A stretch of 64,000 bases of DNA from Anaerolineae bacterium (GCA_023382675.1 JAHDWN010000022.1:45722-109721), one strand, 5' to 3'. Positions 27,498 to 36,443 are shown, numbered from the stretch's first letter. Notes: generated by a model not told the origin, from the letters alone. Made by a program: numbers and translations.

Positions 27498-27886
27498 AAA
27501 CAACACCTTTCGTAGTATAACGTAAGGCTAACTGGCAAAGCTATAAGAGTTTTCGACCAAGGCGTGACAATCGCTCTTTCTCTCTCAAAAGAGGCTGCCA
27601 GACGTGGAGCTTGCCAGGGCAGCAGGGATGCTTGATTCTAATGCGTTCATCGCCTGTTCAGCCATGCCACCTGCGAATAGTAAATGCGGCATCAAGAGCA
27701 TACGCACATCACGTCACCACTCATTGAGACCCCACCTCTTGATCTCGCAGTTGAATTACGCCTGACCTCACGTTATTATAACAATTTGCTAACTTTCTTA
27801 AAGTTTGTTAACGTTCGAAGTGATGCGCCTTAAACGATCTGAATTAGACTACGGCGTATCCACCGTTTTTCAGGAGGACTATTAGG
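27498..27886. other. Divergent intergenic region before the ugp-like operon
   Basis: A 389-base AT-richer gap between divergent genes with no supported ORF. It must hold promoters for both units. The clearest element is the 15-bp dyad described at 27791-27812. Confidence 0.5.
27791..27812 (+). promoter_or_regulatory. Possible operator dyad upstream of ugpB
   Basis: AACTTT-CTT-AAAGTT (27791-27805) is a perfect dyad and is followed two bases later by the palindrome GTTAAC (27807-27812). It lies 75-96 bases before the ugpB start, where a sugar-responsive repressor could bind. The binding protein is unknown. Confidence 0.35.
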
Positions 27887-29317
27887 ATGAATCATCGCAA
27901 GAGTCTGTTTTTTACCCTCTTTGTCCTGGTCTTCGCGCTTGCTGTAGTGCCCGCTTTCGCGCAAGCACCAACGGACGTCAAAGTATGGGTTGCGTTCACG
28001 GACTATCGGCTCGACTGGGCACAACAGAAGGCCGCGATCTTCAATGAGATGTTCCCGCAGTACAACGTGACCGTCGATGGTTACGCCAACTACGAAGAAC
28101 TGTTCTCGGCGACCGCGCTTGCTGCTGAACAGAATGCGCTGCCCGCCGTCGTCCAATACTTTGAAGTTGCGACTCAGGACGCGCGTGACAGCGGCTACTT
28201 CAAGAGCATCGCCAGCGCCCTGGGTGGCCGCACTGAGGTCAACGGCGTCCCGGTCGATCTCGAAGACTTCATCGGCCCGGTTTCCGCTTACTACACGCTC
28301 GATGGTGAATTCACCTCGATGCCCTGGAACACCTCGTCAGCGATCATGTTCTCGAACATGAACATTCTCAACGCGGCCGGCGTCGATACACCGCCCGCTA
28401 CCTGGGCTGATGTTGATGCTGCCTGTGAAGCAGTCATGGCTCTCGACAACGCGCCCGAATTCTGCTTCACCTGGCCGAATCATGGCTGGTTCTTCGAGCA
28501 GTGGGTTGCGCAGCAGAACGCACCGCTGGCGAACAACGACAATGGCCGCAGCGACCGCGCGACCGAGGTTATGCTCGACAGCGACGCCAGCATCGCCGTT
28601 GCAGCGTGGCTCAAGGACATGATGGACAAGGGCTACCTGTATTACAGCGGCGCGCAGGGTGGTGACTCCTGGGCGACGGTGGATCAGGCCTTCCAGACGC
28701 AGCAGGTCGCTATGGCCGCCTACAGCAGCAGCGATACCGCCGTCTACACCCAGACCGGCGTCGACAACGGCTTCGATGTGGTCGCCTCGTTCCTGCCCTA
28801 CAACCAGGAAACCGGCTGGACCGGCAACCTGATTGGCGGCGCGAGCCTGTGGCTGGTCGAAGGCCTGCCGACAGAGGTGGAAGATGGCGCGCTGACCTTC
28901 CTGCTCTGGTTCTCGAACACCAACAACGCCGCCGAGTGGCATCAGGTGACTGGCTACATCGCTATTCGCCAGAGTTCGAACGACATGCTCTCGACCGCTG
29001 ATTGGTACGCCACGATGGAACCGACGGCCAGCCAGGTCTGGAAAGATAATGCGCTGGTTCAGGCGACCCAGGGTACACCCTGGTTCGACGCCAACCCGAA
29101 CTTCATTGTAGCGGCTAACCAGCTTGCGGAAAGCCAGATTACGGTCGCGACCAGCGGTGCGCTGCTCGGTGCCTTCCCCAGCATCCGCAATGTCATCACC
29201 CAGGCACTCGACACGGTGCTGTTGGCCGATGCCGATCCAGTGGAGACGATGGCGGCCGCTTCGACAGAGGCCAATCAAATCCTCGAAGAGTACAATCTGC
29301 TCAACGCGCCCGAATAA
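27887..29317 (+). CDS. ugpB: ABC importer substrate-binding protein, UgpB-like
   Basis: A 476-residue exported protein. The signal peptide spans residues 1-25 and ends in AFA-QAP; there is no lipobox Cys, which is unusual for a monoderm. The mature part has the family-1 solute-binding fold, with the UgpB-like blocks MPWNTSSAIMFSNMNIL, FCFTWPNHGWFFEQWVAQQNA, GGASLWLVEG and AAEWHQVTGYIAIRQSS. UgpB binds sn-glycerol-3-phosphate or its diesters; related proteins bind other polyols or sugars, so the ligand is probable, not proved. GGAGG lies nine bases before ATG 27887. The two permease genes follow on the same strand. Confidence 0.78.
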   Translation: MNHRKSLFFTLFVLVFALAVVPAFAQAPTDVKVWVAFTDYRLDWAQQKAAIFNEMFPQYNVTVDGYANYEELFSATALAAEQNALPAVVQYFEVATQDARDSGYFKSIASALGGRTEVNGVPVDLEDFIGPVSAYYTLDGEFTSMPWNTSSAIMFSNMNILNAAGVDTPPATWADVDAACEAVMALDNAPEFCFTWPNHGWFFEQWVAQQNAPLANNDNGRSDRATEVMLDSDASIAVAAWLKDMMDKGYLYYSGAQGGDSWATVDQAFQTQQVAMAAYSSSDTAVYTQTGVDNGFDVVASFLPYNQETGWTGNLIGGASLWLVEGLPTEVEDGALTFLLWFSNTNNAAEWHQVTGYIAIRQSSNDMLSTADWYATMEPTASQVWKDNALVQATQGTPWFDANPNFIVAANQLAESQITVATSGALLGAFPSIRNVITQALDTVLLADADPVETMAAASTEANQILEEYNLLNAPE

Positions 29318-29342
29318 CGGCTTCTGAAGCGAAACGTGAACA

Positions 29343-29369
29343 GGGGATACGGCCACAGGCCGTGTCCCC
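29343..29369 (+). promoter_or_regulatory. Stable intercistronic hairpin between ugpB and ugpA
   Basis: A 12-bp stem GGGGATACGGCC/GGCCGTGTCCCC (one G-T pair) with a 3-base loop and no U-tract. Hairpins at this place in importer operons usually protect the binding-protein mRNA 3' end or cause partial termination, giving more binding protein than permease. That role is inferred. Confidence 0.6.
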
Positions 29370-29396
29370 ACTTCTGAATACCATCGGAATACTTGT

Positions 29397-30593
29397 ATGG
29401 ACTCTTTTGTACCTTTCTTGATCAGCATCATCACCGGCGCGATTGGTTGTGCCGTGCTTGCCTATGCTTTTGTGAAGGCCGGGCGCAGCGCACTCCTCGG
29501 CGGTGTAATCGGCGCGCTGGCTGGCGCGGCAGCCCCCTTGATCTTCATGCTGCCGCTCAACTACTGCACTTTCGAGACCGAGCGCACCGGCCTGGACGTG
29601 GCTTTCGGCATCCTGCTCATCGCCATCGCCCTCGTTGCTGTAATCCTGCCGCTGCGGTGGATCAGCCTGCGTATTCTCGGCCATCAAACCGTGATCGCGC
29701 GGCAGGTGACACCCGGCGCCTTCAAAGGCCGATGGACACCCTGGCTGCTGCTCGCGCCAACGCTCGTCATTCTCATCCTGTTCCTTTATTATCCATCACT
29801 GGATACCTTCCGTCTCTCGACGCTGCTCGCGCGCCTCGGTGCGCGCCGTTCCGTTTTCGTGTGTGTGGATAACTTCACGCGCCTGGCGCAGGATGCGAGT
29901 TATCTCAACGTCATCGGTATCACATTCTTCATCTCAATCGCGATTGTCGTCATCGGTCTGGTGCTTTCGCTGGCGATTGCTAATCTCGCCTACCTGCCGA
30001 TCAAAGGCGCGGCTATCTACCGCACGCTGCTCATCTGGCCGTATGCAATTTCGCCTGCCGTCGCCGGCATCATCTTCTTGCTGCTCTTCAACCCGACCGG
30101 CGGTTTAATTAATTACGCCCTCGATAATCTATTCGGCGTCAAGATCGGCTGGCTCAATGACCCGACGGCTGCGCCCTGGGCGGTCATCATCGCCAGCATC
30201 TGGAAGTCGATGGGCTACAACATTCTCTTCTATATTGCCGGTCTACAAAATGTCCCCAAAGATCTGATCGAGGCCGCAGCCATCGACGGCGCGAATGCCT
30301 GGCAGCGCTTCCGGCGCATCGTCATCCCGCTGTTGTCGCCGATCACTTTCTTCTTGATCATCACGAATATGACGTACGCCTTTTTTGACACCTTCGCTAC
30401 CATCGACTACCTTACCGGCGGTGGTCCGGTCAACGCGACGACGACGATGATGTACAACATCTACGAGGTGGGCATCGTCAATAACGATCTTGGCAAGGGC
30501 GCTGCGCAGTCGATTCTACTTTTTGTCATGGTCATCGGTCTGACGGTGCTGCAATTCCGCACGACCGGCGAGCGAGTCACTTACGGAGCATAA
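29397..30593 (+). CDS. ugpA: ABC importer permease, UgpA-like, with extra N-terminal membrane segments
   Basis: A 398-residue permease. The C-terminal ~290 residues match MalF/UgpA-type permeases: a WLLLAPTLVILILFLYYP first span, and the EAA loop EAAAIDGANAWQRFRRIVIPLL that docks on the ATPase. The first ~110 residues carry three additional hydrophobic spans (about 5-25, 32-55, 68-90) not present in the usual ~295-residue UgpA. The start ATG 29397 has a CGGAA upstream; no later start with a better site is evident, so the extension appears genuine. No ATPase gene is nearby, so a shared MsmX/UgpC-like ATPase elsewhere is likely. Confidence 0.78.
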   Translation: MDSFVPFLISIITGAIGCAVLAYAFVKAGRSALLGGVIGALAGAAAPLIFMLPLNYCTFETERTGLDVAFGILLIAIALVAVILPLRWISLRILGHQTVIARQVTPGAFKGRWTPWLLLAPTLVILILFLYYPSLDTFRLSTLLARLGARRSVFVCVDNFTRLAQDASYLNVIGITFFISIAIVVIGLVLSLAIANLAYLPIKGAAIYRTLLIWPYAISPAVAGIIFLLLFNPTGGLINYALDNLFGVKIGWLNDPTAAPWAVIIASIWKSMGYNILFYIAGLQNVPKDLIEAAAIDGANAWQRFRRIVIPLLSPITFFLIITNMTYAFFDTFATIDYLTGGGPVNATTTMMYNIYEVGIVNNDLGKGAAQSILLFVMVIGLTVLQFRTTGERVTYGA

Positions 30594-30597
30594 CACC

Positions 30598-31485
30598 ATG
30601 GCAAGCGAAACTCAGACGGTCGCTCAAAGTCAAGCCGCAGCCCTGGGCGAAGTACGCGAAACCGGGCTGCGCGCGCTGATCCCGAAGCGCGCCTACGCTC
30701 ATGTGCTGCTCTGGCTGGCCTGCCTGATCATCGGTTTCCCACTCTTCTACGCGATCCTGGTCAGCACACAGACGAATTCGAACGTTTACGCCTACCAGTT
30801 CTATCCCGGTACCAATTTCGCCGATAACTGGGCGAAAGTCATGATCGAGCGCGGCATCTGGCGCTACATGGTCAACAGCGTCTTCATCGCTATCGCCGTG
30901 ACCTTCGGCAAAACGCTGCTCTCGCTGCTGGCCGGCATGGCCTTTGTCTATTTCCGCTTCCCTGGCAAATGGATCGTCTTTGGTTTCGTGCTGATCACCC
31001 TCATGATGCCGACTGAGATCCTGATCATTGCTCTGTTCCGCTTCGTCAACGATCTCAACTGGGGTAACACCTACTTTGCGTTGATCGTGCCCTTCCTTGC
31101 CAGCGCAACCGGATCGTTTCTCTTTCGCCAGCATTTCGCCAATATCCCGGCGGAACTCTCCGAATCAGCCCAGCTTGACGGCGCGACGCCGCTTCAGTTC
31201 CTGTTCCGCGTTCTGGTGCCGATGAGCTGGAACACCATTGGCGCGCTGGCCGTCATCCAGTTCGTCTACGTCTGGAACATGTACCTCTGGCCTGCCCTGG
31301 TCATCCAGGGGCAGGATCGCCAGGTGGTGCAGGTCGGTTTGCGCACGTTGATCGGCGGTGATGCGTCGCTCAGCTTCGGCCCGCTGATGCTTGGCGCGGT
31401 TGCGGCCAGCATCCCGCCGCTGATTGTCTTCATTCTGCTGCAAAAGCAGTTCATGAGCGGGTTCGCTCTCTCGCGCGATAAATAG
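30598..31485 (+). CDS. ugpE: ABC importer permease, UgpE-like
   Basis: A 295-residue second permease with six membrane spans. The EAA loop reads ELSESAQLDGATPLQFLFRVLVPM. The C-terminus (PPLIVFILLQKQFMSGFALSRDK) closely resembles the UgpE ending. It begins four bases after ugpA with GGAG upstream. UgpA and UgpE form the membrane pore for substrate delivered by UgpB. Confidence 0.82.
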   Translation: MASETQTVAQSQAAALGEVRETGLRALIPKRAYAHVLLWLACLIIGFPLFYAILVSTQTNSNVYAYQFYPGTNFADNWAKVMIERGIWRYMVNSVFIAIAVTFGKTLLSLLAGMAFVYFRFPGKWIVFGFVLITLMMPTEILIIALFRFVNDLNWGNTYFALIVPFLASATGSFLFRQHFANIPAELSESAQLDGATPLQFLFRVLVPMSWNTIGALAVIQFVYVWNMYLWPALVIQGQDRQVVQVGLRTLIGGDASLSFGPLMLGAVAASIPPLIVFILLQKQFMSGFALSRDK

Positions 31486-31613
31486 CGCCTGCCCGATCCG
31501 GGCTGGTGACAGGTTTACGCTCTTTCGGTCGGGATAAATTGGCGAGGCATAGAGTGAGGGGCTAGCTGACTTGCGAAACGTCAGTGCCTCAGATCACTGG
31601 TGCTGCATTCGCG

Positions 31614-32474
31614 TTAGACGATGCCCAACAGTCGAAAACAGAAATAGCAGAAACAGGCGACGAGGATCATTGAGTCGGTTCGGTCAAGGACTCCGCCGTG
31701 ACCGGGAAACAGATTGAGATGGCTGAGATGAGAGTCTTTAACGTTGAATGCGCGCTTGAGCGCCGATTCGACCAGGTCGCCCAGAATGGCCGCCACCGGG
31801 CCAATCAGGACAATGATCGCGGTTCCGATCTCAAGCTGACCGTTCAGCGTCAGTAACAACGCGCCCAGACCCGCGCCGCCCAGGTAGCCTGCGAGTGCGC
31901 CTTCGACCGTCTTTTTGGGTGAGATCCGCGGCGCAAGTTTGGTTTTGCCCCAGAGCCGCCCGCCGAAATAGGCAAATATATCCGTGCCCCAGGTCAACAC
32001 CAACACCAGCAGCAGCCACAGCAAACCATCTGGCGCATTGCGGATGAGTACCAGCAGCGCCGTGGGCAGGCCGATGTAAGCGGGGGCGGCTATCGTCATT
32101 AGTCCTTCGATCAATGCTGTGTGCTGTGTCATGCGCCGCGCAAAAGCCCACAGGATCGTCAGAACAAACGTCAAAATGAACAACGGTATGACCAGGTACA
32201 CGCCGTTCTGGCTGGCCGCGGTGATGACTGCGACCACACTGGCTGCCGAAAGCAACGGGCTGACGTGAATATTGCGGTGCTGCCCCAGGTTAGCAAATTC
32301 GAGCGCGGCGATCACAGATAGGCCGACCGCAAGGGAAAAGAACCACCAGTCACCGAGTGCCACGAGCAGCAGCACAACCGGCCCCAGCACCAACGCTGTC
32401 AAGACGCGCTGCTGGAGATTGGTGAGTGTGACAGCCTGTGTGCGTTGATTACGCGATTTCGGTGCGCTGGTCAT
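31614..32474 (-). CDS. cdsA: Phosphatidate cytidylyltransferase CdsA
   Basis: A 286-residue integral membrane enzyme that makes CDP-diacylglycerol from phosphatidate and CTP, the branch point for anionic and amine phospholipids. About eight hydrophobic spans are present. The C-terminal signature is SALKRAFNVKDSHLSHLNLFPGHGGVLDR spread over 31660-31760, whose KR...KD...PGHGG.LDR.DS residues are the CDP-alcohol synthesis motif; SPKKTVEGAL precedes it. Normal length. It stands alone, not next to uppS or dxr as in many genomes. Confidence 0.93.
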   Translation of the reverse strand: MTSAPKSRNQRTQAVTLTNLQQRVLTALVLGPVVLLLVALGDWWFFSLAVGLSVIAALEFANLGQHRNIHVSPLLSAASVVAVITAASQNGVYLVIPLFILTFVLTILWAFARRMTQHTALIEGLMTIAAPAYIGLPTALLVLIRNAPDGLLWLLLVLVLTWGTDIFAYFGGRLWGKTKLAPRISPKKTVEGALAGYLGGAGLGALLLTLNGQLEIGTAIIVLIGPVAAILGDLVESALKRAFNVKDSHLSHLNLFPGHGGVLDRTDSMILVACFCYFCFRLLGIV

Positions 32475-32627
32475 GGTGTTGGCTTGCTAAATCGGTGTCA
32501 GAAGATCGATAACTTTGCGTTCAAACAGATTCTAACCCAAGTTGACAGGCAACGTAAGGTTAAAGCGCTCCAGCCTTTAGCTCAAGAGAAGATTAAGGCT
32601 TGTTCGATCTGGTTCTTCTATAAACAA

Positions 32628-32660
32628 AAACGAGCAAGAGTTTACCTCTCTTGCTCGTTT
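32628..32660 (-). terminator. Strong intrinsic terminator of the gene at 32683-33465
   Basis: A perfect 13-bp stem AAACGAGCAAGAG/CTCTTGCTCGTTT with a 7-base loop. Reading the minus strand, the stem is followed by TTTTTGTTTATAG. It lies 23 bases after the stop codon. Confidence 0.9.
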
Positions 32661-32682
32661 GAACACGCAACCGCGAAAAGTG

Positions 32683-33465
32683 TTACGAGATGCGGGTATC
32701 TTTGCCAAAGGGGGATGTGGCGACCTTGTTGTAGAAAGTGCGGAAGTCGTTGTTGCTCGTCCAGAGGAGGAAATCATAAACGCTGTAAAGCATACCGATG
32801 CGTCGGGTGGTCTCGGTGACGATGTTTTGCACGCTCAGCGCCGGATCTTCCGGATCATACCAGACGCCAAAGCGGAGATGGTCATGCCCATCCTGGAAAG
32901 TGCTCAACCATTCATCAAGGAACATCCCGCGCGAAAGCTGTCCAGTGGTCAGGTGCATGTCACCGACTTCGATGCCCGACCAGAAACCGACACAGAAATC
33001 CTGCGGCATACTCGCAATGGTGCTGCGCAGTGTTTGCCGGTGGCGCTGGACAGCCATCTTACCGATCAAATTCTGTTGATCCAGCCAGCTATCGGGGGAA
33101 ACAATAAGCTCAACTGCGAAATGCGTTGGGGTCAGACGCAGTTCGATTACCGGGTGGCGATCTACATCCATCGACTCTGACCACTGATTGGACTCACGGC
33201 CCATCAGACGTTCGACCAGGAGTGCCTGTTCATGCGAACGCATATATTGAACGCTCAAGCCACGCAGCGTGCCCTCAGCAGCGACTGTGTGCGTGGTGAC
33301 GGGTTTTGTCTGCCATTGGGGGTGAAGATCCCAGCTCAGCTCACGAATACGACGATGGAGCGAGCGATGAAGTTCGGTGAATTTCTCGTAGGCTACCTGC
33401 GCATTGGCGCTGCTGCCACCTAAGAATGCATTGTAATCATCTTTGGAGAAGTATGAATTGCTCAT
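32683..33465 (-). CDS. Hypothetical protein of 260 residues, unknown
   Basis: A soluble protein with no signal or membrane segment and no family I recognise. It opens with SYFSKDDYNAFLGG, has a helix FTELHRSLHRRIRELSWDLH, then alternating strands (VIELRLTPTHFAVELIVSP, FCVGFWSGIE, HLRFGVWYDP) and a helical C-terminus. The beta-rich middle with conserved-looking Trp and Asp suggests a ligand-binding or nuclease-like fold, but no active-site motif is clear. It has its own strong terminator and a G-rich site before ATG 33465, so it is a genuine single-gene unit. Confidence 0.65.
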   Translation of the reverse strand: MSNSYFSKDDYNAFLGGSSANAQVAYEKFTELHRSLHRRIRELSWDLHPQWQTKPVTTHTVAAEGTLRGLSVQYMRSHEQALLVERLMGRESNQWSESMDVDRHPVIELRLTPTHFAVELIVSPDSWLDQQNLIGKMAVQRHRQTLRSTIASMPQDFCVGFWSGIEVGDMHLTTGQLSRGMFLDEWLSTFQDGHDHLRFGVWYDPEDPALSVQNIVTETTRRIGMLYSVYDFLLWTSNNDFRTFYNKVATSPFGKDTRIS

Positions 33466-33798
33466 GAAAACCCCCAGGCCACCTGATAAAGTTGAGAAAA
33501 AATTGTCAAGATAAACACATGATAAATGAAAGTTAGCCGTAAAATCCAGCTTTGGTGTGAGAATTCATGGAATTTTCGTTTTTAATACGATTCGTAAGGT
33601 GCCTACGGCTGTTTCTGCCCAATATGGCTCATTTTCTCCCCGTAGTCCATATATTCATTGATAAATTGTGAAAAACGTAAACCATAAGCACTCATACCAT
33701 GAGAACACTCGATATGTCGTTCATAAATCCCGTTGATTATTGGCCGAGAGTGCTCAAAGAATTAGTAGACAGCCTCCGTTCCATACCGGGCTTAGCGA
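33466..33798. other. AT-rich intergenic region
   Basis: These 333 bases follow uppP and precede the hypothetical gene, both on the minus strand. No ORF, tRNA or clear terminator is visible. The part next to 33466-33540 is AT-rich and probably contains the promoter of the hypothetical gene. Confidence 0.5.
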
Positions 33799-34611
33799 TT
33801 AGAGCACGGCTGCGGCGACCAAAATCAGGATCATGATGCCGGCGAAGATGCGATAGTAGCCAAAGGCGATGAAATTGTTACGCGCCACATAACGAAGAAG
33901 CCAGCCGATGGCGAACATCGAGATGATGAAACTCACAATTGTGCCAACCGCCAGCAGCAGCAGGTCATTGCTGGTGACTTGATCCAGATTGCGCACGAGG
34001 CTATATATCGTCGCCAGCCCTAGCGTCGGGATGGTGAGATAAAACGAGAACTTGGTCGCTGTGGGCCGATCCAGACCGGTGAGCAAACCGGTGACAATCG
34101 TCGCACCGGAACGCGACACGCCAGGGATGAGCGCGAAACACTGCCCCAGCCCGATCAGGATGGCCTGTTGCAGCGAGATACGCTCGAGCGCCTGAGTCTG
34201 ACCGGCTGTTTCTGCCTTTGGGCGGCGCTCGACGATCAGGAAGATGATACCGCCGACGATCAGCGCGATGCCGACGACCGTAGGATTGAAGATGGCGTCG
34301 AGCACGCCGAGACGATCCAGCAGAAAGCCGAGTGCTCCCGCCGGGATGAACGCAATCAAGACCGCCAACCAGATCCGCTGCGTTGAAGACTGGTTGATGG
34401 TGCGTGCTTGCTGCCAAAACTCGCGCGCATAAAAAACGATGACCGCCAGCACCGCACCCAACTGAATGAAGATCTCGAACGTGCCGCCGAGCGCCTGGAA
34501 ATCGAGCAGCCTGCCGGCGACGATCAGATGCCCTGTCGATGAAATCGGCAGGTACTCAGTGATTCCTTCGACGATTCCCATGATGATGGCTTTGATAATG
34601 TCTACAGGCAT
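33799..34611 (-). CDS. uppP: Undecaprenyl-diphosphatase UppP
   Basis: A 270-residue membrane phosphatase that recycles undecaprenyl diphosphate to the monophosphate carrier used in wall synthesis; overproduction gives bacitracin resistance. Hallmarks are GIVEGITEYLPISSTGHLI with the catalytic Glu region and GVSRSGATIVTGLLTGLDR with the catalytic Ser/Arg. About eight spans. It starts four bases after the crcB stop, with AGGATAA upstream, so crcB and uppP form one transcript. Confidence 0.95.
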   Translation of the reverse strand: MPVDIIKAIIMGIVEGITEYLPISSTGHLIVAGRLLDFQALGGTFEIFIQLGAVLAVIVFYAREFWQQARTINQSSTQRIWLAVLIAFIPAGALGFLLDRLGVLDAIFNPTVVGIALIVGGIIFLIVERRPKAETAGQTQALERISLQQAILIGLGQCFALIPGVSRSGATIVTGLLTGLDRPTATKFSFYLTIPTLGLATIYSLVRNLDQVTSNDLLLLAVGTIVSFIISMFAIGWLLRYVARNNFIAFGYYRIFAGIMILILVAAAVL

Positions 34612-34615
34612 GGTG

Positions 34616-35008
34616 TTATCCTATTCGCGCGCCGATCCACAGCCCGGCAAGCACGCCGATAAAACAGAGCGCATTGTTGATGAGCAAATTAGCGACACTT
34701 GCCGACCACTGCCCCGCCTGCGCCAGCGAGATGGTGTCCAGGGCGTAGGTCGAGAAGGTTGTATACGCGCCGCAGAAACCCACCGCAAAGAACAGGCGCA
34801 GGTTGGGTTCGATGTCGGTTTGGCGCGTGAACCAGGTCGCAAACGCCGCCAGCAGCAAACCACCGGTCGCATTCGCGATCAACGTGCCCCACGGAAACGC
34901 TGTACCGAAGCGCTCCGCCGCCCACAAGCCGACGATATAGCGTGCATTCGCGCCGAGAAACCCACCCGCACCGATGAACAGAATCGCATCGAGAGACGGT
35001 CTGGGCAT
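34616..35008 (-). CDS. crcB: Fluoride channel/exporter CrcB (Fluc)
   Basis: A 130-residue protein with four membrane spans that forms a dimeric fluoride channel. Family stretches are GGFLGANARYIVGLW, GTLIANATGGLLL and GFCGAYTTFSTYALDT, including the conserved Asn and Phe residues lining the pore. ATG 35008 has GGAG eight bases upstream; the frame's first codons before it are not needed. I looked for the fluoride riboswitch upstream and did not find its consensus. A promoter with flanking palindromes precedes it. Confidence 0.92.
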   Translation of the reverse strand: MPRPSLDAILFIGAGGFLGANARYIVGLWAAERFGTAFPWGTLIANATGGLLLAAFATWFTRQTDIEPNLRLFFAVGFCGAYTTFSTYALDTISLAQAGQWSASVANLLINNALCFIGVLAGLWIGARIG

Positions 35009-35019
35009 GAGTGGCTCCG

Positions 35020-35101
35020 GTGTACACAACGGCGAGGCGGGAGGCATTATAGACTGGTCGTTGGGACAGTGCCAGCGTTACCCGGATCGTGTACACTGTC
35101 C
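35020..35101 (-). promoter_or_regulatory. Promoter of crcB-uppP bracketed by two GTGTACAC palindromes
   Basis: On the minus strand, CTGGCA (35070-35075) and TATAAT (35046-35051) form a promoter with an 18-base spacer. Identical 8-bp palindromes GTGTACAC lie at 35020-35027 (just past the expected start of transcription) and at 35089-35096 (upstream of the -35), 69 bases centre to centre. A further inverted pair GGACAGTG/CACTGTCC spans 35064-35071 and 35094-35101. The layout suggests a repressor operator pair that may also affect the divergent MFS gene. Confidence 0.5.
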
Positions 35102-35138
35102 AAGTTGTAGATGACCCCCTGAGATCAAAGGCCACATC

Positions 35139-36443
35139 GTGCAGTACGCCCGTCTCCTCAAGCGCAACCCGGAATTCGCCAAGCTGTGGACAGCCATGTT
35201 GATCAGCTTCGTCGGCGATTGGTTCAATACCATTGTGCTGGCAGCGATTGTGTCGCGCTTCACCGATGGCTCCGGGCTGGCAATTGGCCTGTTCATGCTG
35301 GCGCGCTTCTTGCCCCCGCTGCTGGTCACGCCAGTAGCGGGGGCGCTCGCCGACCGCTACGACCGTAAGAAGCTGCTCATCTACAGCGACGTGCTGCGCG
35401 TCTTCGTCGTGCTCGCCTTTTTGCTGGTCAAGACGCCGGATCAATTGTGGCTGTTGTACGCCCTGACCATCATCCAGTTCAGCGTGGGCGCGGTTTTCGA
35501 GCCAGCGCGCTCGGCGTTGTTCCCGTCGATGGTGCGCCGCGACGATCTGGTGACTGCCAACGTCCTGGGCAGCATCACCTGGTCGGCAGCGCTGGCGTTG
35601 GGCGGCGCATTAGGCGGCTTCGTGGCTGGGGCCTTCGGTGCGGAGATCGCGTTGAGCATCGACGCCGTTTCGTTCCTCATTTCCGCCATCTTGATCTTCT
35701 GGTCGCAGCCAACCATTGCCGCAGAAACACTCGCCATGCGCGCAGAACGCAAGCACGTCTCACTGTCGGACATCGTCGATGGCGTGCGCTACGCCAGGGC
35801 GCATCCCGCGACAGCCGCCACGCTGCTGGTGAAGTTTGGTGGTAACGTCGGCAATATCGACACGGTGCTGGTCATTTATGGCACGGTGCTGTTTCCTCTC
35901 TATGTCGTCGGGCTGACGAAAACGCCAGAGGAGGCCGGGTTTCTATCGCTCGGCATTTTATGGGCGGCGTTTGGCGTCGGCGCGATCCTGGGCTTGCTTC
36001 TGATCGATCGCTTCAACGACGGCGCGCCGCGCACGATGCGCCGCCTGATCGCTGTCGGCTATGGTCTGATCGTGATTGGCTGGTTCGTCTTCGGATTTGC
36101 GCCCACGCTTCTGATGGCTTCGCTGGCGATGGTGATCCGGGCGATGGGTGGGAATGCCTACTGGACATATAGCAGCGTCATCTTGCAGAAGACGGTCGAG
36201 GATCAGTACCTGGGGCGGATGTTCTCGCTCGATTTCGCCGGGTTCCAGCTTTCGACCGTTTTGAGCACGATTATCATGAGCGCTGCGCTGGAGGCGGTGG
36301 GCAACCAGAATGCCCCATCAGTCGTGATCGTGGCCGGGTTCGTCAGCCTGCTCCCGCTGGTGCTGTGGACGCTGGCACTGCCCTGGATTGAGCGGCAGGA
36401 AGCCGGCGAAGCTCAACCTGAGCCGACGCCCGCTGGCGATTAG
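35139..36443 (+). CDS. MFS transporter (MFS_3 / EntS-like exporter)
   Basis: A 434-residue, twelve-span major facilitator. It opens with RLLKRNPEFAKLWTAMLISFVGDWFNTI, then the cytoplasmic loop GALADRYDRKKLLIYSD typical of MFS motif A, and FEPARSALFPSMV of the MFS_3 subgroup, whose members export siderophores, macrolides or other small molecules. The substrate is unknown. It begins with GTG 35139, divergent from crcB-uppP with which it shares the 130-base control region. Confidence 0.82.
   Translation: MQYARLLKRNPEFAKLWTAMLISFVGDWFNTIVLAAIVSRFTDGSGLAIGLFMLARFLPPLLVTPVAGALADRYDRKKLLIYSDVLRVFVVLAFLLVKTPDQLWLLYALTIIQFSVGAVFEPARSALFPSMVRRDDLVTANVLGSITWSAALALGGALGGFVAGAFGAEIALSIDAVSFLISAILIFWSQPTIAAETLAMRAERKHVSLSDIVDGVRYARAHPATAATLLVKFGGNVGNIDTVLVIYGTVLFPLYVVGLTKTPEEAGFLSLGILWAAFGVGAILGLLLIDRFNDGAPRTMRRLIAVGYGLIVIGWFVFGFAPTLLMASLAMVIRAMGGNAYWTYSSVILQKTVEDQYLGRMFSLDFAGFQLSTVLSTIIMSAALEAVGNQNAPSVVIVAGFVSLLPLVLWTLALPWIERQEAGEAQPEPTPAGD

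Noticed and set aside
35009..35138. Possible fluoride riboswitch upstream of crcB
   Set aside because: The conserved GATGGCG-like and CTGATGACTCC-like blocks and pseudoknot pairing are not present on the minus strand; a plain promoter with palindromes explains the region better.
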